Shown piece after piece: positions 15,719 through 23,810 of a stretch of 44,151 nucleotides of DNA; the first letter of the stretch is position 1, and each line of letters starts with the position of its first letter. The stretch lies in the NCBI GenBank assembly GCA_013815685.1, contig JACDFR010000037.1:1-44151 (forward strand). Direction: 5' to 3'. Source of the DNA: Ramlibacter sp. Its GTDB lineage: Bacteria; Pseudomonadota; Gammaproteobacteria; Burkholderiales; Burkholderiaceae_C. The position numbers and the translations under genes were made by a program. The notes beneath the pieces were generated by a model. That model searched no databases, was not told where the DNA came from, and was given only the letters and a program-made list of their open reading frames with translations.

Positions 15719-16600
15719 ATGCTTTCCACGCCCGGCCCCCGCTTCTCGCCGCAGACGCCCGCGCATCCGCTGGAAGGTGATCCTTGCGTGACGGCCGGGC
15801 TGAGCTATGTCAAGCCGGGCGAGCACATGCCGTTCAGCTACGCATCCCGGCCTCCGCCCGGCACGCCCTGGGAGAACGCGGCCTTCGATCGCGTGGAGGT
15901 GCCGATTCGCGATGCGCGAGGGGCCGGTTCCGGCCTGCGCACGGAAGGCTTCGAGCTGTGGGATGCGCCATCCCAGGTCACGGAATTCCTGGACGCCGAG
16001 GCCGTGCGGGCCGCCTATTACCCGGAAGCGGCCGAGCTGGCCCTGGCCGCGACCGGCGCCAGCCGCGCCTTCGTCTTCGACCACCTGCTGCGCAGGCGCG
16101 ACCCGGCCCGGGAAACTTCGACCTTCGGGCGACACGGCGCGGACGGCGTGGCGGCCGTGAACGGCCGCATCCACAACGACTACACCGAGGCTTCCGGTCA
16201 ACGGCGCCTTGCACTGGTGTTGCGGGACGCGGACCTGGCGGCCGGTGTCCAGCGCTACGGCATCGTCAACATCTGGCGCTCGATCAGGCACCCGGTGCTC
16301 GATACGCCGCTCGGCGTGTGCGATGCCCGTTCCGTCGGCGCGCGCGACCTCATCGTGGGCGAAGTCAGGTATCCGCACCGCAACGGCGAGATTTATTTCC
16401 TCGCCCCATCGCCCCGGCACCGCTGGTGGTATTTCTCCGCGATGAGCCGCGACGAAGCACTGGTGTTCACGCAATACGATTCACAGGTCAGCGGCACGGC
16501 CCGCTTTACGCCGCACTGCGCTTTCGATCACCCGGCGGCGCCCCTGGGCCACCCGCCGCGCGAGAGCATGGAAGTGCGCTGCCTCGTGGTCTACGAGTAG
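15719..16600 (+). CDS. CmcJ/NvfI (AsaB/CTB9-like) family oxidoreductase
   Basis: Protein of 293 residues. The ATG at 15719 has GGAG 5 nt upstream; an ATG at 15695 is possible. It shows the family pattern: FVFDHLLRRRDP, HNDYTE, VNIWRSIRHPVLDTPL, DLIVGEVRYPHRNGEIY, then HRWWYFSAM and a C-terminal PRESMEVRCLVVYE. The HND and late histidines fit a 2-oxoglutarate/Fe(II)-type centre. Characterised relatives act as hydroxylases, desaturases or isomerases in fungal and actinobacterial natural-product pathways; bacterial ones are mostly unstudied. Divergent from the isomerase-like gene, probably under the nearby LysR. Confidence 0.82.
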   Translation: MLSTPGPRFSPQTPAHPLEGDPCVTAGLSYVKPGEHMPFSYASRPPPGTPWENAAFDRVEVPIRDARGAGSGLRTEGFELWDAPSQVTEFLDAEAVRAAYYPEAAELALAATGASRAFVFDHLLRRRDPARETSTFGRHGADGVAAVNGRIHNDYTEASGQRRLALVLRDADLAAGVQRYGIVNIWRSIRHPVLDTPLGVCDARSVGARDLIVGEVRYPHRNGEIYFLAPSPRHRWWYFSAMSRDEALVFTQYDSQVSGTARFTPHCAFDHPAAPLGHPPRESMEVRCLVVYE

Positions 16601-16708
16601 CGAAGCCATGCGCTGTCGCGCGCGGCATTTCCGAAAGGTCAATTGGCGTTTACGGCTCATCGGCAAGGCTAAGGGTCCGCCCTAGACCTTGCCGAGGTTC
16701 CGCTCGCT

Positions 16709-16730
16709 TATATTTGCGCCTACGGATATA
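16709..16730. promoter_or_regulatory. AT-rich dyad before the sox region (possible ArsR-type operator/promoter)
   Basis: TTATAT-like arm at about 16708-16714 and GATATA at 16725-16730 form an imperfect dyad about 22 nt before the DsrE-like start, in otherwise GC-rich DNA. A similar but longer dyad precedes soxC. Both could be sites for the ArsR-type regulator encoded at 17200; this is inference from position and shape. Confidence 0.3.
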
Positions 16731-16751
16731 GTGCCGCAAAAGGAACTGACG

Positions 16752-17180
16752 ATGGGAACCCTGGCTCGATCTCTCGCGATGGCCGCGATCGCCTTGTCGG
16801 TGGCGCTGCCGGCCTATGCGCAGGACAAGGTGGTCTACCACATCGACAACACGGAAGGCCAGGCAACCAAGGGCCTGCGCAACGTGCGCAACCATCTCGA
16901 CGTGGCGCCCGAGACCCGGATCGTCGTCGTCACGCACGCCGATGGTGTCGACTTCCTCATGGAAGGCGCCAAGGACAAGAAGAACCCGAGCATCGACTAC
17001 GCGCCGCTCGTCAGCGCGCTCAAGGCACGCGGGGTGCGGTTCGAAGTCTGCGAAATCACCCTGAAGAGCCGCAACCTGAAGAAAGAGCAGTTCATCATGG
17101 AAGCCGAGTTCACGCCATCCGGCGTGGCGAAGATCGGGCAGCTGCAGGCCCGCGAACGCTACGCCTACATCAAGCCCTGA
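16752..17180 (+). CDS. Periplasmic DsrE/F-like family protein
   Basis: Protein of 142 residues; the ATG at 16752 lies shortly after AAGGA. A signal peptide ends near ALPAYAQ (about residue 23). The remainder fits the DsrE/DsrF-like fold: VVYHIDNTEGQATKGLRNVRN, RIVVVTHADGVDFL, LKARGVRFEVCEITL. The single cysteine (FEVCEI) sits at the position used for sulfur carriage in DsrE/TusD relatives. First gene of the sulfur-oxidation region. A sulfur-binding role is inferred from family and context. Confidence 0.82.
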   Translation: MGTLARSLAMAAIALSVALPAYAQDKVVYHIDNTEGQATKGLRNVRNHLDVAPETRIVVVTHADGVDFLMEGAKDKKNPSIDYAPLVSALKARGVRFEVCEITLKSRNLKKEQFIMEAEFTPSGVAKIGQLQARERYAYIKP

Positions 17181-17199
17181 CCTGGCGCGCGCCCATTAC

Positions 17200-17544
17200 A
17201 TGGCCGTAAGCAAGCGATCACCCAGCCCCGCCGCGGAGGCGGGCGAATCGGACGAGGTGTTCGAACTCGCCGCCGAGCTCTTCCGCGTCATGTCCTCGCC
17301 CATGCGCCTGAAGATCATCAGTGCCCTGTGCAATGGAGAAAAGAACGTGAGCGAGCTGCTGGGGGAGATCGACACGACCCAGCCGAACATGTCGCAGCAC
17401 CTGAATACCCTCTACCAGGGCGGCGTGCTGGGCAAGCGGCGCGAGGGCGTGCAGATCTACTACCGCATCACCAACGATCGCGTCGTCACCTTGTGCCGTG
17501 CGATTTGCACGCAGATCGCCATCGAGGCCGACCTGCAGCACTGA
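17200..17544 (+). CDS. ArsR-family regulator (SoxR-like) of the sox region
   Basis: ArsR/SmtB-type repressor of 114 residues. The winged helix-turn-helix is at about residues 22-92 (FRVMSSPMRLKIISALC, SELLGEIDTTQPNMSQHLNTL, then the wing KRREGVQIYYRI). Cysteines 44, 99 and 103 could sense sulfane sulfur, as the paired cysteines of the SqrR/BigR/SoxR group do; exact equivalence is not established. It lies between the DsrE-like and metallohydrolase genes, and AT-rich dyads at 16709 and 19022 are candidate operators. Confidence 0.88.
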   Translation: MAVSKRSPSPAAEAGESDEVFELAAELFRVMSSPMRLKIISALCNGEKNVSELLGEIDTTQPNMSQHLNTLYQGGVLGKRREGVQIYYRITNDRVVTLCRAICTQIAIEADLQH

Positions 17545-17560
17545 AGCGGCCGCCGCTGCG

Positions 17561-18526
17561 ATGCGCCAGACTTCACGCGGCCGATGGCTCATCTTCATCT
17601 GGCTGGCGCTGGCCGGCTTCGCGGCGTACCCCTCCGATGCGCAGCCCGCCGCGCCATGGCCCGTGAAAGCCCGGCAGGTCTCGCCCTCGGCCTGGTTTGT
17701 CCAGGGCGAATCGGCACTCGGCAGCCCCGCCAACCGCAACTTCATCTCCAATGCAGGCTTCGTCGTGACCGCCGACGGCGTGGTGGTGATCGATGCATTG
17801 GGCTCGCCCCAGCTGGCACGCGAGCTGATGGCGCATGTGAAAGCGCTGACCGGCAAGCCCGTGAGCCACGTCATCGTCACGCACTACCACGCCGACCACA
17901 TCTATGGCCTGCAGGAATTCAAGCGCGGCGGCGCGCGTGTGATCGCGCACCGGGCAGCGCGGGAATATCTGCAGTCCGACACCGCGCAGTCCAGGCTGGC
18001 GGCGTCGCGCTCGGAGTTGGCGCCGTGGATCGACGCGCAGACCCGGCTCGTGCCCGCGGACGAATGGCTGGACGGGTCGCGCGAGCTGGTGGTGGGCGGC
18101 GTGCGCCTCGTGCTCGCCCACGTGGGGCCCGCGCACACCCCGGAAGACCTGGTCGTCTACCTGCCCGCCGAGAAAGTGCTGTTCGCGGGCGACATCGTTT
18201 TCCGCGGACGCATCCCCTTCGTCGGCCAGGCCGACAGCGGCCAGTGGATCAAGGCGCTCGATACGCTGCTGGCGTTCGATGCCGGCGTGGTGGTGCCGGG
18301 GCACGGGCCGCAGTCCACGGCACCCCGTGAAGACATGGAACTCACTCGGGACTACCTGGCCCACTTGCGCGAGACCATGGGCCGCGCGGCGCGCAACCTC
18401 GAACCGTTCGAGGACGCCTACCGTCAGGCCGACTGGTCGCGCTTCGAACACCTGCCGCTTTTCCGCGCCGCCAACCGGATGAACGCGTACAACACCTACC
18501 TGCTGATGGAGCGGGAGGGCAACTGA
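17561..18526 (+). CDS. Periplasmic metallo-beta-lactamase-fold hydrolase (SoxH-like)
   Basis: MBL-fold protein of 321 residues with an N-terminal signal segment (LIFIWLALAGFAAYPSDAQ). The zinc motif HYHADH is complete, followed by downstream ligands in GPAHTPEDLV, FAGDIVF and VPGHGP. Such SoxH-like or quinoprotein-relay zinc metallohydrolases recur in sox clusters; they are not essential for thiosulfate oxidation in the systems studied, and the substrate is unknown. It starts 16 nt after the ArsR-type gene and ends 2 nt before the SoxW-like gene. Confidence 0.85.
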   Translation: MRQTSRGRWLIFIWLALAGFAAYPSDAQPAAPWPVKARQVSPSAWFVQGESALGSPANRNFISNAGFVVTADGVVVIDALGSPQLARELMAHVKALTGKPVSHVIVTHYHADHIYGLQEFKRGGARVIAHRAAREYLQSDTAQSRLAASRSELAPWIDAQTRLVPADEWLDGSRELVVGGVRLVLAHVGPAHTPEDLVVYLPAEKVLFAGDIVFRGRIPFVGQADSGQWIKALDTLLAFDAGVVVPGHGPQSTAPREDMELTRDYLAHLRETMGRAARNLEPFEDAYRQADWSRFEHLPLFRAANRMNAYNTYLLMEREGN

Positions 18527-18528
18527 CG

Positions 18529-18993
18529 ATGCGGCCGAGCTCCCGCCGCGCCTTCGTGCTCTCGCCGCTGGCGCTGGGCTGGCTCGCATCGATGGGCACT
18601 GCCGCGACGCTACCTGTGCCCGAGTCGCTGCAGGACGCGCTGGCAGCGGCGCTGAAAAACGGCGACCCCCTGGTGGTCCTGGCCAGCCTCGAAGGCTGCC
18701 CATTCTGCAAGGTGGTGCGGGACAGCTACCTCGCGCCCTTGCACAAGGAAAGCGGCCTGCCCGTGATACAGCTCGACAGTGGCAGCCGCCGGGCGGTTCT
18801 CGACCTGCACGGCAGGGCTTCGACGCACGACGGCCTGCTGCGGGCGTGGGGAATCCGCGTCACGCCGACCGTGCTGTTCCTGGGCCCCGCCGGCGCCGAG
18901 GTCGCGCCGCGGCTGGTGGGCGCATCCATCCCCGACTTCTACGGCGCCTACCTGGACGAGCGGCTGCGCATCGCCCGCACCCGCCTGCGCTAG
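18529..18993 (+). CDS. SoxW-like periplasmic thioredoxin
   Basis: Thioredoxin-fold protein of 154 residues with a signal segment and an EGCPFCK active site (about residues 55-61), then the cis-proline region RVTPTVLFLG. In sox clusters SoxW works with the membrane thiol transporter SoxV to keep SoxY reactive. No soxV is present nearby, so electrons may come from a CcdA/DsbD elsewhere. Start is 2 nt after the preceding stop, implying coupling. Confidence 0.85.
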   Translation: MRPSSRRAFVLSPLALGWLASMGTAATLPVPESLQDALAAALKNGDPLVVLASLEGCPFCKVVRDSYLAPLHKESGLPVIQLDSGSRRAVLDLHGRASTHDGLLRAWGIRVTPTVLFLGPAGAEVAPRLVGASIPDFYGAYLDERLRIARTRLR

Positions 18994-19021
18994 CGTAAAC
19001 CCCAGCCCATCGCTTCGCCGG

Positions 19022-19053
19022 TTCATATATATTGTTAATTCTGCATATATGGA
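19022..19053. promoter_or_regulatory. AT-rich palindrome at the soxC start (possible regulator site/internal promoter)
   Basis: TTCATATAT (19022-19030) and ATATATGGA (19045-19053) match as inverted repeats at 8 of 9 positions with a 14-nt spacer. The segment is strikingly AT-rich within GC-rich DNA and contains -10-like sequence. It fills the 55-nt gap before soxC, so it may be an internal promoter and operator of the ArsR-type regulator. It overlaps the first possible soxC ATG, which favours the ATG at 19067 or 19070. Confidence 0.4.
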
Positions 19054-20401
19054 TTTTCAGATCAAGATGATGTCTGGCCGGCTGCGCAAGGCGCCCGAGA
19101 ATTTCCTGGATCGCCAGGCCATCCGCACGGTCGCGGCCGAGGCCCGGCAGGGCCGCCGCGATTTCCTTCGCAGCGCATTCGCCGCGGCTGCCGCAACGGC
19201 GGCGGCCGGCAGCCACGCCCAGCCCAACGCGGGCGGAGACCCCAACATTCTCAACCTGCCCGAGCATTCAAGGGGGCTCGGCCAGGCGGTGGCGACCGAC
19301 GGCTACGGCAAGCCGTCGAAATACGAGGCCAACGTCCAGCGCCGCCGCAGCCCGGGCCTGACGCAGACGGCCCAGGCTTCCGTGTCGTTCGCGCCGCTCC
19401 AATCCCTGTTCGGCATCGTCACGCCCAGCGGCCTGCATTTCGAGCGGCACCACCAGGGCTGGTGGGACATCGATCCCTCCAGGCACCGCTTCATGGTCAA
19501 CGGCATGGTCAAGACGCCGATGGTCTTCACCATGGACGAGCTGATGCGCCTGCCCTCGCTGTCGCGCTTCCATTTCATCGAATGCGGCGCCAACACCGGC
19601 ATGGAATGGGGCAATGTGGCGGTGCCCACCTGCCAGTACACCCACGGCATGCTCTCGTGCAGCGAGTTCACCGGCGTCCCGCTGATCACGCTGCTGGAGA
19701 TGGCAGGCGCCGACCTGAAGAATGGCCGCTTCGTGCTGGCAGAAGGCGCGGATGGCTCGTCCATGACCCGCACCATCCCGATGAGCCTGATCAGATCGGG
19801 CGAGGTGCTGGTGGCCTACGGCCAGAACGGCGAGATGCTGCGGCCCGAGAACGGTTATCCGCTGCGGCTGGTGGTGCCGGGTGCGCAGGGCGTGAGCTGG
19901 GTGAAGTACCTGCGCCGAATCGAAGTGGGCGACCGGCCGTACGGCGCGAAGGACGAAGCCATTCACTACGTCGACCTGATGCCCGACGGCCTGCACCGCC
20001 AGTACACCAGCACGCAGGAATGCAAGAGCGTGGTCACAGCGCCGTCGGGTGGCCAGGTGTTGCTGGACAAGGGCTTCTACAACGTCACGGGGCTGGCGTG
20101 GTCGGGACGCGGCAAAGTCAGGCGCGTCGATGTGTCGGTGGACGGCGGACGCAACTGGCACGCCGCGCGGCTCGAAACGCCGGTACTGGGCAAGTGCCTC
20201 ACGCGCTTTTCCGCCGACTGGGTGTGGGACGGCAAGCCGGCCATCATCCAGAGCCGCGCCGCCGACGAAACCGGCTATGTGCAGCCCACCTACAGGCAAC
20301 TGCGCGCGGTGCGAGGCACGCGGTCCATCTATCACAACAACGCGATCCAGTCGTGGCTGGTCGAGGAAAGCGGCGAGGTCAGGAATGTCCAGCTGTCGTA
20401 G
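19049..20401 (+). CDS. soxC: Sulfite dehydrogenase molybdenum subunit SoxC
   Basis: Molybdopterin-binding SoxC of 450 residues from the ATG at 19049; ATGs at 19067/19070 are equally plausible. The N terminus has a Tat-like RRDFLRSAFAAAAA segment, preceded by the family block APENFLDRQ. The Mo-ligand cysteine is in FIECGANTG, and later blocks include VAYGQNGEMLRPENGYPLRL, GVSWVKYLRRIEV and the dimerisation part (VSVDGGRNW). SoxCD oxidises SoxY-bound sulfane sulfur in the periplasm, removing six electrons. It overlaps soxD by 17 nt. Confidence 0.95.
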   Translation: MDFQIKMMSGRLRKAPENFLDRQAIRTVAAEARQGRRDFLRSAFAAAAATAAAGSHAQPNAGGDPNILNLPEHSRGLGQAVATDGYGKPSKYEANVQRRRSPGLTQTAQASVSFAPLQSLFGIVTPSGLHFERHHQGWWDIDPSRHRFMVNGMVKTPMVFTMDELMRLPSLSRFHFIECGANTGMEWGNVAVPTCQYTHGMLSCSEFTGVPLITLLEMAGADLKNGRFVLAEGADGSSMTRTIPMSLIRSGEVLVAYGQNGEMLRPENGYPLRLVVPGAQGVSWVKYLRRIEVGDRPYGAKDEAIHYVDLMPDGLHRQYTSTQECKSVVTAPSGGQVLLDKGFYNVTGLAWSGRGKVRRVDVSVDGGRNWHAARLETPVLGKCLTRFSADWVWDGKPAIIQSRAADETGYVQPTYRQLRAVRGTRSIYHNNAIQSWLVEESGEVRNVQLS

Positions 20402-21437
20402 GGCATACGCCGCACTGGCCATGCTGTGCTTCGCCGCATCGGCGGCCCTGGCGCAGGGCAGCGCTTATCCCGGCATCGGCCGCACCGCCACGCCGCGGGA
20501 GGTCTCTGCCTGGGACATCGACGTGCGTCCCGACTTCAAGGGCCTTCCGCCCGGCTCGGGCAGCGTCGCCCGCGGCCAGGAGGTATGGGAGGCCAAATGC
20601 GCTTCCTGCCACGGCGTGTTCGGCGAATCCAACCAGGTTTTCAATCCGCTGGTGGGCGGCACCACCGCCGACGACATCAAGACGGGCCGGGTCGCGGCGC
20701 TCAAGCGCACCGACTACCCCGGCCGGACCACGCTCATGAAAGTCCCCAGCGTCTCCACGCTGTGGGATTACATCAACCGCGCCATGCCCTGGGCGCAACC
20801 CAAGTCGCTGAGCGTCGAAGAGGTCTATGCCGTGACGGCTTACATGCTCCACCTGGGCGACATCGTGCCCGCCGGCTTCACGCTTTCGGACAAGAATATC
20901 CGCGAGGTCCAGCAGCGGCTGCCCAATCGCAATGGCATGACCGTGCAGCACGGCCTGTGGCCCGGCCCCGAGCTGGGCGGCGCGGCCAAGCCCGACGTGG
21001 TGGGTGCGGCCTGCATGAAGAACTGCCCAGTCGAGCCCAAGGTGAGCTCGGCCCTGCCCGCTTTCGCCCTGGGTTCGCACGGCAACCTGGCCGAGCAGAA
21101 CCGCAGTGTGGGTCCCCAGCGTGGGGCCGAGACGCTGAAAAAGGCCATTGCGCCGTCGCCGACGGCAACCGTGGCCGCTGCGGGCGATGGGCAGTCGGCG
21201 CAAGCGCTGGCGGCGAAGAACAACTGTACGGTCTGCCACGCCGCCAGCAGCAAGACCGTGGGCCCGGCCTGGGCCGATATAGCCAAAAGGCATGCGGGCA
21301 AGACCGACTACCTGGCGGGCAAGATCCGCTCGGGCGGATCGGGTGTCTGGGGCGACATCCCCATGCCGCCGCAGGCGCTCAGCGACGCGGACGCGCGCCG
21401 CATCGCCGGCTGGCTGGCGGCAGGCGCCAAGCCGTGA
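20385..21437 (+). CDS. soxD: Diheme cytochrome c subunit SoxD
   Basis: Sulfur dehydrogenase cytochrome subunit of 350 residues. A signal peptide ends at ASAALAQ. There are two haem c sites, CASCH (about residue 73) and CTVCH (about 283); the second domain ends in MPPQALSDADARRIAGWL with its axial methionine in MPP. A cysteine pair in GAACMKNCP lies between them. It passes electrons from SoxC to other cytochromes. The ATG at 20385 lies inside the end of soxC. Confidence 0.94.
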   Translation: MSSCRRAYAALAMLCFAASAALAQGSAYPGIGRTATPREVSAWDIDVRPDFKGLPPGSGSVARGQEVWEAKCASCHGVFGESNQVFNPLVGGTTADDIKTGRVAALKRTDYPGRTTLMKVPSVSTLWDYINRAMPWAQPKSLSVEEVYAVTAYMLHLGDIVPAGFTLSDKNIREVQQRLPNRNGMTVQHGLWPGPELGGAAKPDVVGAACMKNCPVEPKVSSALPAFALGSHGNLAEQNRSVGPQRGAETLKKAIAPSPTATVAAAGDGQSAQALAAKNNCTVCHAASSKTVGPAWADIAKRHAGKTDYLAGKIRSGGSGVWGDIPMPPQALSDADARRIAGWLAAGAKP

Positions 21438-21509
21438 ACGGCGGGATAATCCCTCATGTGTGCCGCCGCCCGATTCATTAGCATCGACTTAAATCTCAGG
21501 AGACCTTCC

Positions 21510-21968
21510 ATGCATTCCCGTCGCGAAATCATCAAGCAAAGCGCCGCCGTCGCAGGCCTTCTGGCTGCCACCGGCCTGTTCCCGCAGCACGCCTTCGCGG
21601 CCTACAACAAAGGCGCGTTCGAAGCCAAGAACGTTGCCGACGCGGTGAAGGCGTTCGGCGCCGGCGCGCCGGCCGAGAGCAAGGAAGTCACCTTGACCGG
21701 GCCCGACATCGCCGAGAACGGCGCGGTGGTTCCCATCGGCGCCGCGACCACGCTGGCCGGTGTCAAGCACATGCTGATCCTGGTGGAAAAGAACCCGAAC
21801 GCGCTGGTCGCCAAGTTCGACGTGACCGACGCGATCGAAGCCAACTTCCTGACGCGCGCCAAGATGGGCCAGTCGTCCGACGTCTACGCGATCGCGATCA
21901 CGGCCGACGGCAAGGCGCTGTTCGCCAAGAAGGAAATCAAGGTCACGCTGGGCGGCTGCGGCGGCTGA
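21510..21968 (+). CDS. soxY: Thiosulfate-oxidation carrier protein SoxY
   Basis: Substrate carrier of 152 residues. The N-terminal Tat signal has SRREIIKQ and a hydrophobic core ending AFA. The C terminus is the diagnostic swinging arm GGCGG, whose cysteine holds the sulfur intermediates. AGGAG lies 8 nt before the ATG at 21510. SoxY pairs with SoxZ, encoded next. Confidence 0.97.
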   Translation: MHSRREIIKQSAAVAGLLAATGLFPQHAFAAYNKGAFEAKNVADAVKAFGAGAPAESKEVTLTGPDIAENGAVVPIGAATTLAGVKHMLILVEKNPNALVAKFDVTDAIEANFLTRAKMGQSSDVYAIAITADGKALFAKKEIKVTLGGCGG

Positions 21969-22012
21969 TCAGCCCTTCCCATCGTTTCATTCAGAGAACA
22001 AGGAGTATCCCC

Positions 22013-22324
22013 ATGGCAGATCCGATGCGCATCCGCGCCCAGGCAGCAGGCGCCAACGCCACCGTCCGCGTGCTCATGAGCCACGAAATGGAAACCGGCC
22101 AGCGCAAGGACGCGGCCGGCAAGACCATCCCGGCCTGGCACATCACCGAAGTCACCGCCACGCACAACGGCAAGCCCGTCATGAGCGCCGAATGGGGCCC
22201 GGCGGTTGCCAAGAACCCGTTCCTGCAGTTCACCGTGAAGGGCGCCAAGGCCGGCGACAAGATCGCCGTGACCTGGAAAGACAACAAGGGCGACACCCGG
22301 ACCGACGAAGCCGTCGTTTCCTGA
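22013..22324 (+). CDS. soxZ: SoxZ
   Basis: Partner of SoxY, 103 residues, without its own signal peptide; it is exported with SoxY by the Tat route. Family blocks are MRIRAQ, RVLMSHEMETGQRKD, IPAWHITEVTA, WGPAVAKNPFLQF and the ending ITW-like IAVTWKDNKGDTR. AAGGAG precedes the ATG. Confidence 0.97.
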   Translation: MADPMRIRAQAAGANATVRVLMSHEMETGQRKDAAGKTIPAWHITEVTATHNGKPVMSAEWGPAVAKNPFLQFTVKGAKAGDKIAVTWKDNKGDTRTDEAVVS

Positions 22325-22340
22325 CCGGAGACAAGACAAC

Positions 22341-23135
22341 ATGAAGACGATTGCACTGATGGCGCTGGGCTGTCTGGCCGCGGGCGCCGCGCTGGCTCAG
22401 AAATCCGCCGTCGAATCCATCGAGGAGTACCGCGCCATGCTGGCCGACGGCAACCCCGCCGACCTGTTCGAGGCCAAGGGCGAAGCGCTGTGGAAGCAAA
22501 AGCGCGGCCCCAGGAACGCATCGCTGGAAGCCTGCGACCTGGGCAAGGGTGCCGGCGTGGTCAAGGGCGCGTTCGTCGAGCTGCCCCGCTACTTCGCGGA
22601 CACCCAGCGTGTGCAAGACCTCGAGTCGCGGCTCGTCTCCTGCATGGCCAATCTGCAAGGCTTCAATGCCGACGAGATCGCCAGGACGCCCTTCGGGCGC
22701 GGCGAACAGAGCAATGTCACCGCGCTGGCAACCTGGGTGGCGGCCGAGTCCAAGGGACTGAAATTCAACCTGCCCCAGTCGCACCAGAAAGAGCAAGTCG
22801 CCTACGAGGTGGGAAAGCGCATCTTCTTCATGCGCGCGGGCTCGCACGATTTTTCCTGCGCCTCGTGCCACGGCGAAGACGGCAAGCGCATCCGCCTTCA
22901 GGACCTGCCCAACCTGACCAAGAACCCGGGCGCGGGAAATGGCTTCGGCGCCTGGCCTGCCTACCGGGTCTCCAATGGGCAGATGTGGGGCATGCAGCTT
23001 CGCCTGAACGACTGCTATCGCCAGCAACGCTTCCCCTATCCCGGGTTCGGCAGCGACGCCACCATAGCGCTCGGGGTGTACCTGGGTGTCAACGGCAAGG
23101 GCGGGACCTCGACCGCGCCCACGATCAAGCGCTAA
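22341..23135 (+). CDS. soxA: SoxA, monohaem cytochrome c
   Basis: SoxA of 264 residues with a signal peptide ending LAQ. Only the C-terminal haem site CASCH is present; the N-terminal site of dihaem SoxA is replaced by two lone cysteines (EACDLG and VSCMAN), which probably form a disulfide. The RLNDCYRQQR block holds the conserved cysteine next to the active site. With SoxX it couples thiosulfate to SoxY. It starts 16 nt after soxZ. Confidence 0.95.
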   Translation: MKTIALMALGCLAAGAALAQKSAVESIEEYRAMLADGNPADLFEAKGEALWKQKRGPRNASLEACDLGKGAGVVKGAFVELPRYFADTQRVQDLESRLVSCMANLQGFNADEIARTPFGRGEQSNVTALATWVAAESKGLKFNLPQSHQKEQVAYEVGKRIFFMRAGSHDFSCASCHGEDGKRIRLQDLPNLTKNPGAGNGFGAWPAYRVSNGQMWGMQLRLNDCYRQQRFPYPGFGSDATIALGVYLGVNGKGGTSTAPTIKR

Positions 23136-23153
23136 AGCATGGAGACGACATCG

Positions 23154-23807
23154 ATGAAACCATTCAGCCGCCACGCCTTGACGGCCGCAGCGCTCGCCGT
23201 TGCCCTTGCGGGATGCGCCGCGCTGCCGGGCTCAGCCGAACTGGACCAACTGGCCGCAAGCACCGTCAAGGCATCCTTTCGCGACGAAGGCATCGCCAAG
23301 GTGGACCGGCTCGTGCAGGACGATTCCAACCGCGAGTGCAGCGCCGCCGAGGTGGCTGGAAAGCCGCTGGATGCCGTCCGCGCCAAGGCGATCGAGGATG
23401 CCAACCTCAAGACCGTGAAATGGCCCGGCGACGGCAAGTTCCTGGGCGACTGGAAGGCCGGCGAGCAGATCGCGCAAAGCGGCCGCGGCCTCACCTGGAC
23501 CGACACCGCCGCCGCCGCGAACGGGGGCAACTGCTACAACTGCCACCAGATCACCAAGGAAGAAATCTCCTTCGGCACCATCGGGCCCAGCCTGTACAAC
23601 TACGGCAAGATGCGCGGCGTGACCGACCCCAACAACCCCGCGTCGCGCCCGATCGTCGAATACACCTGGGGCAAGATCTGGAACGCCAAGGCCTACAACG
23701 CCTGCTCCAACATGCCGCGCGCCGGGCACTCGGGCATCCTGGATGAGCAGCAAGTCAAGCACATCGTGGCATTGCTGCTCGATCCCCAGTCGCCGGTGAA
23801 CAAGTAG
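23154..23807 (+). CDS. soxX: SoxX, monohaem cytochrome c, probable lipoprotein
   Basis: SoxX of 217 residues; the ATG at 23154 follows GGAGA, with an ATG at 23139 as alternative. The N terminus ends in a lipobox-like ALAGC, suggesting membrane anchoring. The haem site is CYNCH (about residue 127), with the axial methionine in SNMPRAG. The protein is longer than short SoxX forms (about 120-150 residues) because of about 90 residues before the haem domain. It acts as a complex with SoxA. Confidence 0.93.
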   Translation: MKPFSRHALTAAALAVALAGCAALPGSAELDQLAASTVKASFRDEGIAKVDRLVQDDSNRECSAAEVAGKPLDAVRAKAIEDANLKTVKWPGDGKFLGDWKAGEQIAQSGRGLTWTDTAAAANGGNCYNCHQITKEEISFGTIGPSLYNYGKMRGVTDPNNPASRPIVEYTWGKIWNAKAYNACSNMPRAGHSGILDEQQVKHIVALLLDPQSPVNK

Positions 23808-23810
23808 GCG

